DNA of 64,000 bases, taken from Rhyzopertha dominica (lineage: Eukaryota > Arthropoda > Insecta > Coleoptera > Bostrichidae). The translations under genes were made by a program, and so were the position numbers. Positions within the stretch are counted from its first letter, which is position 1; the number at the start of each line of letters is the position of its first letter. Below, piece by piece: positions 25,501 to 38,470 of this stretch. The notes under the pieces were generated by a model, which had not been told where the DNA came from, did no database searches, and saw only the letters and a list, made by a program, of their open reading frames with translations. The DNA is taken from contig QCXZ01000003.1 in NCBI GenBank assembly GCA_025024175.1, positions 18,558,392 through 18,622,391 of the forward strand. Reading direction: 5' to 3'.

Positions 25501-28500
25501 TTCTGTTGCAAAGTTTCGCACATCGGAACCCCTATATCAGGCATATGAATATGCATTAAATATTTTAGAGAATGAGCTTTTGCCATCATTTTTTCTCAGT
25601 AATGAGGTAACGCTATTCATGTTTATCCATATCCACTGGTCATTAAGTAATTATTATTTTTCAGTTCTACAGTCATATTTGTGGATCAAAACTAACTGCT
25701 TCATATTCAAAAACAAGTGTAAATAGGTAAGTACATTATATATAGTAAATATTTAGACTAATACAAATTTAAGGTCACAAATGCCTACATTTGGATCTCC
25801 ATCGAGGTACTACTATAATTTGTCTTAATCAATTTCATATAGCTATTTTCACTTTCCAATTTTTAGATATTATAGCACTCTTGTAGTTTTATGTTACAAT
25901 TATCTTTGTATGATGTCCTTCACCTTGTTGAGTACTGCAATAGTACTGGTATGTGTGCAATCTAGGGTATTATTGCAATAACAGTTGCATTTAATTCTTT
26001 CACTCTGCTATTTATAGCATCTCTATCTTTCCACCTATAGTTAATTATAGTTTTCAATTGATCTTAAGTACTTTACATTCCTCTAGACAGTGGCGTATTT
26101 AGAATTTTGTTCCATGGCGAGCTCAAAATTTTTTCACCTTTTCGATACACATAAACAGATAAAATACGTCCAAAAAGTTTTGTTTGTTATTTTCATAAAT
26201 AGAAATACACAAGCAATTTCAACTCAACACAAAGGTAATATAATACATATACTTAATACATAANTATTAACTTTAGACATATATAAAAATGTGCTGAATT
26301 GAATTATATTGACAGGTAACTGTAAGTTCAAAAGTTTTCAAAAGCATTGTTATCAGTAATGGAAAAGCAAATTGCACTCAGGGCCACCTGAGGTTGAAGT
26401 ATCAAACTTGAATATTTTGCAAGTAATGCCAACTTCAATACTTTTTATCAACAAGAGGTAACATCCTGCATGTTTGATTTAACAACCTGTTTTTTTTTAG
26501 ATTATGCATCATAACACAAAGTTATTGGGGTATTTTTGCATATGACGTTGGCAGCAATTTACTAAAATCAAAGCTACTTTAGAGACTAGACTGACTATTC
26601 TCATTCATTTGTCAGTATGCATAACAACGGCGCGCACTGTTTCATAGATAAGAGAATAGTAGTAGATTAGAGTCTCAATAATTATTCTTGTTAATTTTTA
26701 ACAGTATCATTTACTTCCGGGTAGGGGGTCTGGAGCCGTCCGACCTTTCCTTAAATATGCCACTGCGTCTAGATTATTATAATAATTTCTATTAATACAT
26801 GTACTGCAAGCTGCAAGTTAAAGCTAAGTATGTTGTGTATTTTAAAACTAACAACCATGGGCATCGTTTGATCAATGTCTTCGGAAGGGCAAGAAACAAT
26901 TTTTTGTAAAAATTTAATATAATTGCCAATGTCTTTTGCTTTTTTCTAAACAATTTGCAATTATAATTTGTGATGGGCGGCATTATCGTTTATCATATGT
27001 CAAATAGGTGACATCTGCCTTGGTTATTCAGCCAGATCCTGTTATTCATAAGCTAATACCCAACACAGATACCGATAGTCATCGTGATAGTAGCCTTACT
27101 TCACAGTGGATCTACCAAATTGCATTACTGTGCTTTTCTGTTACTAATATATAGTTCGTATTTGGTGACGGCTATGTATATTGATAATTCATAGTCTATA
27201 TTCTCTTGTACTCATGAGTAATCGGATTCGACTGAATAAGAAAAGACCAAAGTAAATATCACCCATTTTACATCCGAAGACTTCCTCATGAGTCTACAAT
27301 ACAATGTGCAACTCAAAATGTCAATGGCGATGGATGGAGCTAAAGTGATAAGTAATTGTCTCAGTGAGTGAAACTTGGCATTCCCAATTTCATAATATTA
27401 TATTGCCGAAGGACCATATATTTACGATTAAACAAATGGCTGAAAAGAAAAAGGAATCTGTTTAGCATTCTTGGACTTAGAGAAAGCATTTGATAATATT
27501 CCTAGAAAAGTGGTCTGGGAAAGTATGAAGAAAAGAGGTATAAATAATAAGCTCAGAAAAAGCATAGAGAGTTTATACAGTGACACAAAAAATTATATCA
27601 GAACAAGCAACATGGAATCACGGGATTTTCAAGTAGTGGATATATTATCTATCCATATGCGGTGCGACCCCGCAGATGGGGCGGGGCGCTGCACATAGAC
27701 CTTTCGATCCATTGTGCCCGCACCGTAGCTAAGACGAGTCCTGCCTTCTCAAAGAAATGCAGTATCTCTTTCCAAGGAAACCTATAAAGATCTTCAGTCT
27801 TAATAAATTGAGACCCAAATTCTCCAAACCTTTTGCCCCCCAGCGGTCCACAGTTGGTAAGGAGGTGAATCGGAGTTTCCTCCTTTTCTGAGCAGAACCT
27901 ACAGGTGCTACTCTTCACTACACCCATATTATATAGGTGTTTATTGAGCCGGCAGTGTCCCGTAAGGACACCCACCATTAATGGCAGTTGAGAACGACTC
28001 CTGCTGTGGATTAAGGCAAGGGGGTGTTAAACACTGTTTATCATAGTAATGGACAATATATTGTGGGAACTACACAACAAGGTCAACAAAGTCAAATTAA
28101 ATTATAGAAAATTAAAGGTGATAAAGCTAGCAGAATGATTTGCAGATGACCTGATGATCTGTGCAGCAAATGAAGAGAAATTACAACAAACTGTAGTAGA
28201 GTTGTAGGAGAAAGAACTACAGCGTATTTCAACCCAGAACCTCATATCCCACCACTTCAACCAGCACGGTGACTCGCTGTTGTTTGGAAGTAGGGATAAA
28301 TGTTACCCAGCGTTCTACAGCGAAACGTGTTGCAGTACGTGAAAATGATCCTTAACGACAGGTTTAGGTACAAACTGGCTTCTGCACAGATTGACTTCAA
28401 GTGTGGTTCAAATACACAATAAATAAATAAATACGAGCAAGACTAAAACAATGGCCTTAGGAAAGGACGATAAAAAATAGACATAACAATAAATGGGAAA

Positions 28501-31500
28501 CAAATAGAACTGGTTAAAAGTTTTAAGTACATAGGAGTTACAATACAAGACCATTTACAAACCAATATTGACATTCGATAGTGAAAGTTGAAAGTTAAGT
28601 GATACTTTTAAGTAGACTGCAGGCAACAGAGATGAAATACTTGAGTCATGTTAAAGATGTGACTAGAATGAATAGAATAAGAAATGACAGAATCAGGGAA
28701 GAACTGAAAATAGAGTTGATTAAACAGACTATGGAAGAGAATAAATTAAAATGGTTTAGGCACTTGGTGAATATGAACGAGGAAGGACCAGCAAAAGTAC
28801 AAGGAGCGAAAAGAAGAGGAAGACCGCAGAAGACATGCAACATGACAGTGGCCGAGGCGTTGAAGAGAAACCTCACCTGGGACGAAGCTAGAAGAATAGC
28901 AAAGGACAGGTCTAAGTGGAAGAAAATAGTACAAAAGACAGTAAACGAGTGAGAGACACTGCATACCTCTACACCCTATGGGTAAAAAGGGAAACTGATT
29001 TTATATATATTGCTGAATTAATAGCTATACAGCGTCCATCGCCTAAAACAACAACAGGCTCGTATGTTCTTAATTTTTTTAGTTTCAACCTTATTTTAAA
29101 AATATGAAGTGAATTTTTGTAAATATTTTTTTACCTTACCTTGCATAATAAATATTGCTTCATAGTTGGATGTTGACCTATTGGTACTTTGTACTGCGAT
29201 TAAATGGGTAGTTATATTAGTAGTATTTATTATACATATACATACTAGTTGATATAAACTGATATGAACCTTTTCATTAATTAGTTTTATTATATTCTTC
29301 ATGGTAGCTGTTACTTTAACAAATTATAATTGCTAGATATTGTTAAGCCAAAATAAAAGTAATAAGAAAAGCTCAGATTTATTAAAGGTATGTTTTTTCC
29401 ATGAAGCATATGTTACGTAACAGTAACTGAAGTTGTTTATTTTCTAACACTAAAAGTTTTTTATGTACCTATAGCTTGTTGACACCTGCAATTTCAAATA
29501 ATTTTAATTCTCTATAGGGGAAGAAAATATTGTGATCCAGTAAGCCACAGTGCTGTTTCGAAAATAAGTAGTAGCTTGGGTAAAATTAGAGGAGCATTAA
29601 AAACGAACCAGCCTGTTGAAGGAGCTATTTATGCACCTGAATGTCAAGCAGTCGAAAATGGTACTGTTGATGATATTATCATAACTGATTGTTCTAATAT
29701 CTTTAGAGATTTGAGTTCTTGGAGGGTGTCTATCCCATCGTCTGATACTTTGCAGGTAATAACTTCTGATTTTACGTATTATTGTAAACCATCATGCTGC
29801 AGTAACTGTTGTATTAATAAATCCAATGTTGAATTACATTTCAATGATTTTTTTTTTTCAAAGTGAAAATTACAAATTCTCAAAGAACTGCTAAAATTAT
29901 GTAAAAAGCAAAATTTACTTGAATGTTTTAAAAAATATGCCAGTACATGACAGAATTCAAAAATTATTTACCTAAAAGTGAAAAAACAATTTCAGGTAAA
30001 TGCATTTGAGGTACTAAACTTGGAATCTTGAGTTATGTACTTATCTCTTAATTGTGAGCTAGATTTTTGTAACTTGTACAAAAGCCATATATTAAGGAGT
30101 ATTAATTGTTCATCATCGTAATGTAATATCTTATATTCGTTATCATGTTACAAGTTAGTAAGAATTGTATAATTTTATTTGAAAAAAAAACAAAAATTCT
30201 TTTTTTTTACATTCAGCAGCATTATTTATGACTATATGACATATTTCATAATACCAACAGATAAAAGTTTGGTGTCAAAGAAATCTTAGATTTTTTATTT
30301 TGCTAGTCATATAGGTCAGATAATAACCAACTGTACTACCTTTGATTATTCCAAGGTATTATCATTATTTTTTACATTATATTTTTTACAGAGTGGAGCA
30401 AAAATAATACTTTACAACATTACTGTGGAGCGGTTAGACGTCATAGAGTCAGACAGTGAAAGAAGTTCGTGGACTGTTCAAAGGAAGGACCAAGATTTTC
30501 ACACCTTAAAAGGAAAGCTTATAGAATTTCATGGTGAGAGTGAGATAAACGATTGTCCCTTCCCACCAAGAAGGTTACAATGCAAGCATTTTATCTTATA
30601 AATGCTCTGACCATACTGCTTTTTAGGACCTCGGTATCAACGAGTGTTCGTCGACACAATTATGAAAGCTTTTTAAAATCACTTCTTCAAAAACCATCAT
30701 TAAGAGGAAGTGATCTTCTATATACTTTCCTCACAACAGAACAAGATTTCACTTTAGTAGTAACAACAGCAGTAACTGCCGTAGGAGATCTTGGAAACAT
30801 CTATCAGTCTGTTGCTAATAAATTAAGGAAGGAAAAGGGGCAAAATTTAGATAGTTTTATAACAACATTCCTTACATCTACTGGAAGATCTCGGCAAGGG
30901 TAATACAAAAATTCTGTATTTCTTTTAAGGTTGCGAATAACACTGCATTTCAGTGTGCATTTATTTAACAACTCTGTTTTAGATTAAATGCTGCTAAAGT
31001 AATTATTTTAAATGAATAACTAAGAAAGTTGCTAATGATAATCCAATACATTAAAGTAAAAAAGTGGTGCATTGAGTAGGATTTTGGCATTTTTTGTCAT
31101 AAAGTTGTTCGTTTAAGCAATTGCATCATCACGTCTGAAAGGCATTTGCTATGTAATTTTTAAATGTTAAACACAATAATTTTTTTCGATTCCTAAGTAA
31201 GTGGTATAATTTGATAGAAAAGTAGTAGAAGGTTACATGACAAAATAATGATAAATAAAGAATTTACTGTAGGATAATTCAATTAATGTAACTGACAGCT
31301 ACAGGCAGTTGCTAGTTTTGACATTGCAGACATTGTAAACATTCATTGTATGTATGTTACGAGATAATGAAATATATATAAAAGATAAATTTGCATGATC
31401 TGAACAAGTAAATAAACACAGTATTTCGATAAATTGCACCAAAACATTTCATTATCTTGTTTAAAGATGAACTTGTTGATAAAACAATGCCAAAAATGAT

Positions 31501-34500
31501 AATTATCTACTATTTTACTTTAGTAACTGTGGGTGACAAATATGTCAATGTGGCAAGGAAAACAAAATTATAAGAATGAAAAAGTTTCTAAAGCAAAAGA
31601 AATAGTAAAAAACATTTCCTTACTTGAATTTAGTAACATCGTCTACTTGGCTATTTTTTTTCTCTTTCCAGTGAACCGCTATGCAGTTTCACTCTTCCTC
31701 TTTTTTATTTTTATATCACTTTTTGTCAAAATTTTTGATATCTTTGGTGCTGACGATAGGAATTTTAAACAGAATGCTCTGTAATCATGCCTATTTGAAG
31801 TAAAGAATCAGTTTGGAATCATGTAATCATGCATACGATTTTCTAAATTTCTAATATTACTGTATTTCAGGAAATTTGAATGGGCTGAGCTAGGCGATGA
31901 ACTAGACAATGTAACACCATTTGAAAGTCAAAAATATTTTATGCCAAAGACATTCAAGAATAGTGTTTTTAATGACAATTATGGGGTTACATATGACAGC
32001 ATAAAGCAGAGTACTTCCAGTCCATTTAGTCCAAACAATATGACAGAAGCTGTGTTTTATATATGTAAGTATATTTTAGAGAAAGCTCGCATGAGTTCTA
32101 ATGGTAAATAAAAATGAGTTAGTGTTTTCTGTTATTTATATAATATGCCTTTATCAAGACACATTAACATTAAATTTTTATTATGAAATTCACAAACCAT
32201 GTGATATGCATGGGTTGGGTACAAAATAATGGCAACACCGCTGTAACTTGAAGGATCTGCATTCTTTCAGTTGGGCTTTTACACTTCAAGACGACGCACA
32301 ATGCAACTCAGTCAAACACATTTATCACCACCCACTGTGCTACTTCACCTAAATGTCTGTTATCAGGTACAGACTATAGTAGTGTCATCAAATCAGAGAA
32401 CTAGAGTGGGGANAACGTTCATGGATCTGCGCAAAAGCTAGTATATGCCATATTGTCCACGAGAACGTCAAACTTTTGGCACTTACTTTAAATAATGACA
32501 TCTCGTACAACAGTTTCACTTAAAAATAAGGTAAATGCGAACCTATTTGATGTAGCAGTCTTGAAATAATAAAATCAGTTTGACTTGTTCTTGGAATGTT
32601 CTATAAATATCAATTACATGGCTAATTTAATACGGAGAATGTCTGTTGTCAATCAACTGTCATCAGTTTCACAGCACATAAACAAAGCTCCCAGACCGGC
32701 GTTGTCACATGTTATTCTATGCTCGTAGCATTGATTTGTTTACATTGCGTGGCCCGTGGCGTTNGTTATTGTGATTGTGATTTTGTTCTCTGCTTGCACG
32801 ACTTATTTCTTAGTTTTATTTGGTAGTTCCATTAATTTTAGTTTTGAGTTGTATAGTTAGAGTGTTCATCGAATAAACGTTCGAAGTCGCANGATGTCTC
32901 CCTGCATAAGTAAATATTATAATCCTTANTAATTTTTTTACAGTAATTATTTGTATAATTGTATATTTTTAAATAATATCTCGTACCATTTACACTGCAA
33001 AATAAGTTTACATAAATTTTTCATTTTTATAGGTATACATAAAGTTCTTTTAGTTAAAAAAAGTACTGCCATTAGACAAGACTGTCTGATTTTTGACCTT
33101 TCTGTGGACAATATGGCGACCATTACAGTATCCCAACTGAATTGGGATGCGCAGTCGGCCTATGCGTGTTCTCCCCACTATAGTTCTCTGCATCAGATAC
33201 ACATCCTTCAAGTTAGCGCAGTGTTGTCATTACCATCTAACCCATGTATGTCAAATTTTTTTGAGTTAATGATGATAAATATTAAAGGACTAAGTTAAGT
33301 GGTTGTCTAAGTTATAATAAAATATATGTTTGACGTGACAAATATAAGAAATAAACAAACTAGTGGCAAGGCTTTCTGATGCAGTAATTAGTGTTCTTAT
33401 TGGTAGAAGTGAATATATAAATATAAACACCATAGTTGAGTGTGTTCCTTGACAACTGTCAATGAAAATATGTTTTATAGTAAGAAATTCCTAGGTGAAT
33501 TTTGGAATATTTCCGAAGGAATCACTTCTGTCAAAGTTTTTATATCAGAAATCAACAAATGTTGTTGTTGGTGTTGTTGCAGAATCGGAAAGTTCGTCAG
33601 CGATCAATTCAAAAACTTCTATTGAACAAATATTTTTCATTCAAATGTCCTCAAAAATTTTAATTTAAAAATAAACAGGAATGTTGGGTGTCGAGCCTTT
33701 AACCACGTAATATTTAAAGTACCTCTTAAATAGATTAACATTCATAATCTTAATCCTTCTTATCAAGCGCAGTTTTGAAATAAATTTTAAATCATTTCAA
33801 ATACTTTACTATTCCAAAACTGAAAACTTCAGTAAATTCATGGCGACATTTCATCAGTGCCTCTTTCGGCTTGATGTGACACTTCTACATCTGTCAGTTA
33901 GAGCTGCATATTTACACATCACATCAGATGGTTAAAAGAGGACATACATGTGCTGTTTATTGCGGCTTTATATTAACAGAATAAGGTAATGCAGTTGAGT
34001 ATTTGTTATTCTTGTTAAGCTGACTTAAATTGGATTAGCTTAATATATGAAAAAAACATATGATTTAGATGATCTAGTTGAGTCCAGATCCAAAACACTT
34101 TATCAAGGTATTAGCGAGGCAGATATCTACCATATACTTGAAGGGACCGCAGTATTACTGGATTGTTGTTATTTCTACTCTAATGCTGTTACCGCATTTT
34201 ATGCCAACTTTCTTGATTATATTCGTTTTAAATTATCGTCTAGAATGCTGTTTGAAGCCATACATTGGAATGTCAGTTCCTTATCCAACTGTCCAGATGG
34301 TGCTATCAGCGCTTTTGCCAAAAAAAGCCTTATAAACTACCGAATTTTCCCATATTGGAATAGTAAAGTATTTGATAATATGAAATGTAGAGAATAATTT
34401 CATATTAGGGATGCATTCACCCTCATATGAAATNTGTACTATATTATATCAGAATGCCAAGACCCACATATCTGTCCCCCTTGCATACAATCATAAAGAA

Positions 34501-36052
34501 AGTGGTTTTAAGTGAGTGTGTTCACTGTATAGCCTAACCATACACATATCAACTTAACTGAATAATATGCAATTTTAGACATAATTCTTATCAATGATAT
34601 GAATAAATAGCTAAAGCATTTTCAGAGAAAAATGAAACCAAAAAAATGATTTTTAATTTTTTTAAATGGGAATCTACAAAATAATAGCAATCAACTACTA
34701 CCATGAAATAATATGAATTCACACACTTATTAAAAGGTAGATAAGATTAGATCTTATGAGGCTATACTATTTTAAAAAATTTTTGTCCTGTTAGATGAAC
34801 TTTTGTTAATTACTACATATTAAAATCTTAACTAGTTAGTAATTTCTATAAAATATGGAATAAACTAAATAAATTGTATAATTGCACAAAAAGTACATCG
34901 ACCAAACAAAATATAACATAAGTGTTGTAGCGAAATATAAAATGTCAAATTCTGGTTAATTTTGTTAATTATCAGCAGTGTGTGCATAATTATATCAAAA
35001 AAGCACTAAATTTGAATAGTACATGTCATAAACATAAATGCTATCGACCAGAACCTATGTTATAGGTTGTGTATCTACTAAGAGGTTAAGACATTTGTAA
35101 CTTTATCATAGAACAGAGAATTTATTTAGATTGTCTTTTGAATATTCTTCTAGCAATGTGGTGGTTCAAATGTTTAACACTAGAGGACTGTATTTATTAG
35201 TCCTACTTCTTTATAGGTATATTGTTAATTAAACCTTTGGTCAATTGTCACACACACTAAAGTCAAGTATCCTAAAATGTTCTATCAGGAAGTGAAAAAT
35301 ATGATCTTTATAAATTTGTAATTAATCAAGATTTAAAAAAATTATTCCAAAACAACACAAGTATTTGAAAAACAGGAGCATTCATTTTGTTGACTGTATG
35401 TATATTATTTTGTAGTAACAGAAATTTTTTTCAGTGAAAAATATGTTTAAAGTCCCACATGGCGTTTTGAAGTTATATGCTGCCATTTGTAGTGTAGGAC
35501 AGCAAGCTGTGGATTCATTACTGCGTTTATATATAGAATATAAGTTGAAAAACATTTTAACACAGTCAAATTTAGCACATTTGGTGGCTCTTCTCGAAGG
35601 TAATATTACTCAGGTATATTTAATGGTTAATTTAAGAAGAGGTATTCAGGTGCTATTTTCAACCCACATATTCCCTTAACCATGGAAGAAAAGGAACATA
35701 GAAGACTACGAGCAGTTGAAGAAATTAGTAAAGCATGTCCGTCAATTGTCAATTACGTTATGGGTGAAGATTTTAAAATAGGACTGGAGACCATATTGGA
35801 AATATTACAAAATCCCCTTTATAATAAACAGGTGGGTCTATTTCTTTTATAAATGGTGAATTTTACAAATTATGTTATATTTTTGGTTCTTTAAGAGTTG
35901 CAATTGTTCCCATCGCCGTTATGATGATTTATAAACCTTTTACCAATAGTAACTTAAGTTTTTCATTTTTTCAGTTAATATACAATCTTCTGGATATACT
36001 TATGGTAGAAATTTATCCAGAGTTGAAATTTAGTGGCTCAGAGCAACAGTGA
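19586..36052 (+). CDS. SNX14: Sorting nexin-14, 12 exons, with an apparent 1-base insertion in exon 3
   Basis: ER-anchored sorting nexin; in other animals it sits at ER-lipid droplet/lysosome contacts and acts in lipid handling. Exons: 19586-19698, 19761-20022, 24576-25270, 25326-25606, 25665-25726, 29518-29755, 30392-30573, 30627-30899, 31871-32064, 35435-35599, 35650-35831, 35975-36052, all GT-AG. The total is about 907 aa (human 946). Domains in order: membrane hairpin (about residues 20-60), PXA (LIREIFAGWVLLPLMDILAD), RGS (VDEFNNKLLTPDLSK), PX (WTVQRKDQDF, LKGKLIEFHG), nexin-C (VALLEGAIF, ILQNPLYNKQLIYNLLDI). The ATG is the first after an in-frame TGA at 19559. In exon 3 the frame changes at TTT 24849-24851: upstream reads VEYLGNL, downstream LHIAVTNRKNELNYL, with no splice site between. 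A sequencing error is likelier than a pseudogene because all other exons are clean. The exon 7/8 join is the least certain. Confidence 0.93.
20576..24370. mobile_element. Large foldback element FB1 in SNX14 intron 2
   Basis: Two inverted arms: left 20576-21850 and right 22331-24370, with a loop of about 480 bp. The outer ends read GGTATTTTGGTTCACAAC on the left and the reverse complement of a near-identical run on the right (GGTATTTTGGATCACAAC). Matching blocks follow throughout, for example ATTGCCGCATA, CTGACAAGCAGAC, TAATATAATTATTATTAG and CTTTTATGGCCCT. The right arm is about 770 bp longer because it holds a second diverged copy of part of itself (23173-23850 resembles 22780-23110 in direct orientation) plus extra sequence. 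No transposase frame is present. The class is unknown; it resembles foldback/TIR elements that spread non-autonomously. Confidence 0.85.
26098..26765. mobile_element. hAT-type non-autonomous element in SNX14 intron 5
   Basis: Ends are CAGTGGCGTATTTA on the left and TAAATATGCCACTG on the right, inverted with one difference. They are flanked by 8-bp target copies CCTCTAGA (26090-26097) and CGTCTAGA (26766-26773), seven of eight identical. CAGTGG-type ends with an 8-bp duplication are the hAT signature. The 668-bp interior has no transposase frame, so it is a MITE-like derivative. Confidence 0.85.
27645..28020 (-). pseudogene. Nested R1/jockey-type LINE 3' end
   Basis: Minus-strand frame (27978-27649) reads MVGVLTGHCRLNKHLYNMGV, then STCRFCSEKEETPIHLL. 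That is the zinc-binding tail after the RNase H domain in R1/jockey LINE proteins (LTGH..LN.HL...C..C...EET..H). It lies in the opposite direction inside the larger LINE, between its motif A region and its FADD box, so it inserted later. Only the last 110 residues are present. Confidence 0.8.
28229..28425. mobile_element. Short SINE-like insertion splitting the LINE
   Basis: The host LINE reads EKELQ up to 28228 and resumes INTSKTKTM from about 28425, so about 200 bp of unrelated sequence lies between. The insert ends in AATAAATAAATAAATA. It has no coding potential and no clear tRNA-type head. Size and A-rich tail suggest a SINE or a truncated LINE tail. Confidence 0.55.
29117..29175. repeat. 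End fragment of the FB4 foldback family
   Basis: TTTTTACCTTACC and AATAAATATTGCTTCATAG with GTTGGATG match both outer arm ends of the palindrome at 56424-57165. Only one arm end survives here. Confidence 0.7.
32065..35434. other. SNX14 intron 9
   Basis: A 3.4-kb intron with no identifiable element. Overlapping frames at 34047-34400 were considered and not assigned. Scattered Ns at 32413, 32764, 32892, 32930 and 34434. Confidence 0.4.
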
Positions 36053-36096
36053 TAATAATATAATTGTGTGAAGTAAGAAGTGTATGTAACATGTGT

Positions 36097-36102
36097 AATA
36101 AA
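36097..36102 (+). promoter_or_regulatory. SNX14 polyadenylation signal
   Basis: Canonical AATAAA 45 bp after the SNX14 stop codon. Its position fits the 3' end of the transcript. Confidence 0.7.
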
Positions 36103-36197
36103 GTTATGTTATAATGTGAACTGTTCTGCTTGCTTTTTTATAGTCATTCTCAACATAGATTAGATTAAAACTACTTATAGAAAATACCTAATAAAGT

Positions 36198-36202
<5 letters not shown>

Positions 36203-36235
<33 letters not shown>
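36203..36235. repeat. (TAA)n microsatellite
   Basis: About eleven uninterrupted TAA units 150 bp downstream of the SNX14 stop. Confidence 0.9.
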
Positions 36236-36238
<3 letters not shown>

Positions 36239-36371
36239 TGGAGCACATCACATTACAACTAAGAAAGCTATCATAAGATTTTGGGAAAACGAACATGTAC
36301 GAAAAACATATATGTATTGACAGAGTATTGTATGGTATGTATGGTATTCTTTTCTAGCCACTCTCCATAGA

Positions 36372-36500
36372 ACTTTGTACTTAAATGTTACCTTCTCAAA
36401 ATTTTGGGGTTTTGTATGCAGCGATAGGTATGTAGGCATATTTTTACTGTAATAAGCTGTTAAAACCAAAATTAAAAAATTCTGGACTGCCTTATTACAC
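36372..36500. repeat. Fragment of the FB4 foldback family
   Basis: CTCAAAATTTTGGGGTTTTG, GCAGCGATAGGTATGTAGGC and AATAAGCTGTTAAAAC match the right arm of the palindrome at 56842-56960 in the same order. No second arm is present here. Confidence 0.75.
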
Positions 36501-38443
36501 ATAAATCTGTGAACTATTTCCTCACCATTTTTAAAATGTCTTAAAAATTAAAATCAGGATGTCTATCATAGACAAAGGCAAGATAAATAGATAGGAAACT
36601 CTAATGGTGGGGGTAGGTTCATATAAAGTACCTGCAGTGTCACTAGGCTAAACACGAAGTCGATAACATAGGAAACTACTTTAAATGGTGCAGCAACAAC
36701 ATACAAGTCAGATTTTTTTATTTTGCACCTAGTTTGTTCCATTGCTACCTCTTCGAAGTTAATTGTCAGATAACTTCAGAATAAACTACTTGCAAATTAA
36801 ATAAGAGATTACATATGAATAATTTGCAATTAAATGATGATATACAAAACAAAGGCGGTTTGGTATTCACATATAATTTTAATGATCATAAATGTACCAT
36901 TTATAAATATTTCAATAAAACAGAATTATGGTAGACGTCTTTGTTTAACTCTTTTTTCTCCTCCAGGTAGTCAAAATAACTCACCGAAATATTTGTGACA
37001 AATCAGATAGCGTAAACAAGCTATCTTTTTATCCAAACTATTTTGTAGTTTTTAATGTGCTTCAGTCATATTTGGTTCACCTGAAACAAGTATGCATTTT
37101 TTAAACAGACTTTCTTTGTAAATAATTTTTTTCCAAACGACATTTATTGTTATATTATATAATAGTATATGATAAATATGGAGTAATACCCACGCAAGAT
37201 TTCCCAAAGGGACCAGTTTTGTAGGCACCTACACTACATTTCAATAAATGCTAAGAACAGAAATGTTTAGCACTAGGTTATCGGCTAATACCAGCCAGGT
37301 CCTAATTAGTATACTGATATTTTGGCTAATACTACGAGTAACATTCTATTTTATTATAGCTTAAAACTTAACGGTAACATTGATTTCTCTTAAAAGTCTT
37401 TACTTAGATATAATAAGTTACTTTACTGCTCCAGCAATATATGTCATCAGGACGCTACTATTTACTAGGACTCTACTGCCTGTATGGATGGATAAAATTA
37501 CATTGCTTAAAACTGTAAATGACTGTGATAGTGGATTTATAATGTCAGAGTAGATAAATATAATATAATAAAATTGTGTCTCATCCATAAATGTGCAAAT
37601 CGACTCACTCATTTAACTTTTAAGATTTTTTTTAACTTTTGAGAAAGAAGCAGAACATTTGTACAGGTTAAAAATTCATAATAAGCTTTTGTAGCACCAA
37701 GTGTACCTACATCATTTTAATTGTGAACTAATNTACCTAAAAACAAGTCTATATAGTAACTTCCATGCGGCTGTTGAGATATATTTCTACAAAAACTAAT
37801 AAAACTCACCCACAACAGGTAAAACACGCNTTGTAATAGAAATTACTTGTACTCTAATTACTATCTGTTTGCACATTCAGCAGTTCAAGAATATTACATG
37901 CAAGCTAAATGTAATTGTTATCAACAAATTACACTTTAAATTTGCAATATTTTCGTGCTGATATACGTTCTTGACAAACTGGTCCTGGTGTAACTGTCAA
38001 ATAAAGAACTAAACCGCCAACCTGCTGTCAACTATAAGCACAGTGACTTCATAAAGTCACTGTACTGTAAGCAAATGCTAGCGCCAAAAATCTGCCTTGT
38101 CACTAGGTTAAACTAACCTGTATGGTCGCCCCCCACCACTGAGAGATTCCAATCTATTTGGTTTGTCTTTATCTATGATGTCTATTTCATATACTAATTT
38201 GAAAGCAGACTGCTTGATTAAAAAAAATGCCGGGAAATTCAAAATCTGCACTCTTGTTGGGTCATGCATTATAAAATCTAATTTAATCATAATCCACATT
38301 TTTTGTGAAGTATTTAGTGCATTTTCCACAGTACGTATTTGAGAACTTTGTTCCAATCTGAATATCACTACAATTAAGACCAATTATGTAATAGTAATTA
38401 AGAATACCTGTTCATACTAATTAACTTCAGCGGAATACACATA
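36501..38443. other. Intergenic region between SNX14 and HDHD2
   Basis: AT-rich, no supported gene. Contains a short perfect hairpin at 38041-38062 and two Ns. Confidence 0.35.
38041..38062. other. Short perfect hairpin
   Basis: CAGTGACTT, a 4-base loop CATA, then AAGTCACTG: a 9-bp perfect stem. No T-run or gene end nearby suggests a function. Confidence 0.5.
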
Positions 38444-38449
38444 TTTATT
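38444..38449 (-). promoter_or_regulatory. HDHD2 polyadenylation signal
   Basis: AATAAA on the minus strand, 21 bp after the HDHD2 stop codon. Confidence 0.65.
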
Positions 38450-38470
38450 TAATCTAAATCCTGTTACATT

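Larger units (their letters stand above)
27430..28960 (+). pseudogene. LINE ORF2 remnant with two later insertions, SNX14 intron 5
   Basis: Plus-strand reverse transcriptase pieces in order: FLDLEKAFDNIPRKVVWESM (27466 on), FADDLMICAANEEKLQQTV (about 28139), TSKTKTMALGK (about 28430), ELVKSFKYIGVTI (about 28508), then an intact C-terminal run 28599-28952 with RLQATEMKYL, KWFRHLVNMNE, KRRGRPQKT and a stop. The family is the insect endonuclease/reverse-transcriptase group with a GRPxKTW-like tail. Two foreign blocks split it, at 27645-28020 and 28229-28425. Remaining pieces have stops and frameshifts; the copy is dead. Confidence 0.85.

Noticed and set aside
34047..34397. Two overlapping plus-strand frames of 116 and 85 codons in SNX14 intron 9
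   Set aside because: Considered as a transposase piece, but neither frame nor the complement shows a motif I can name.
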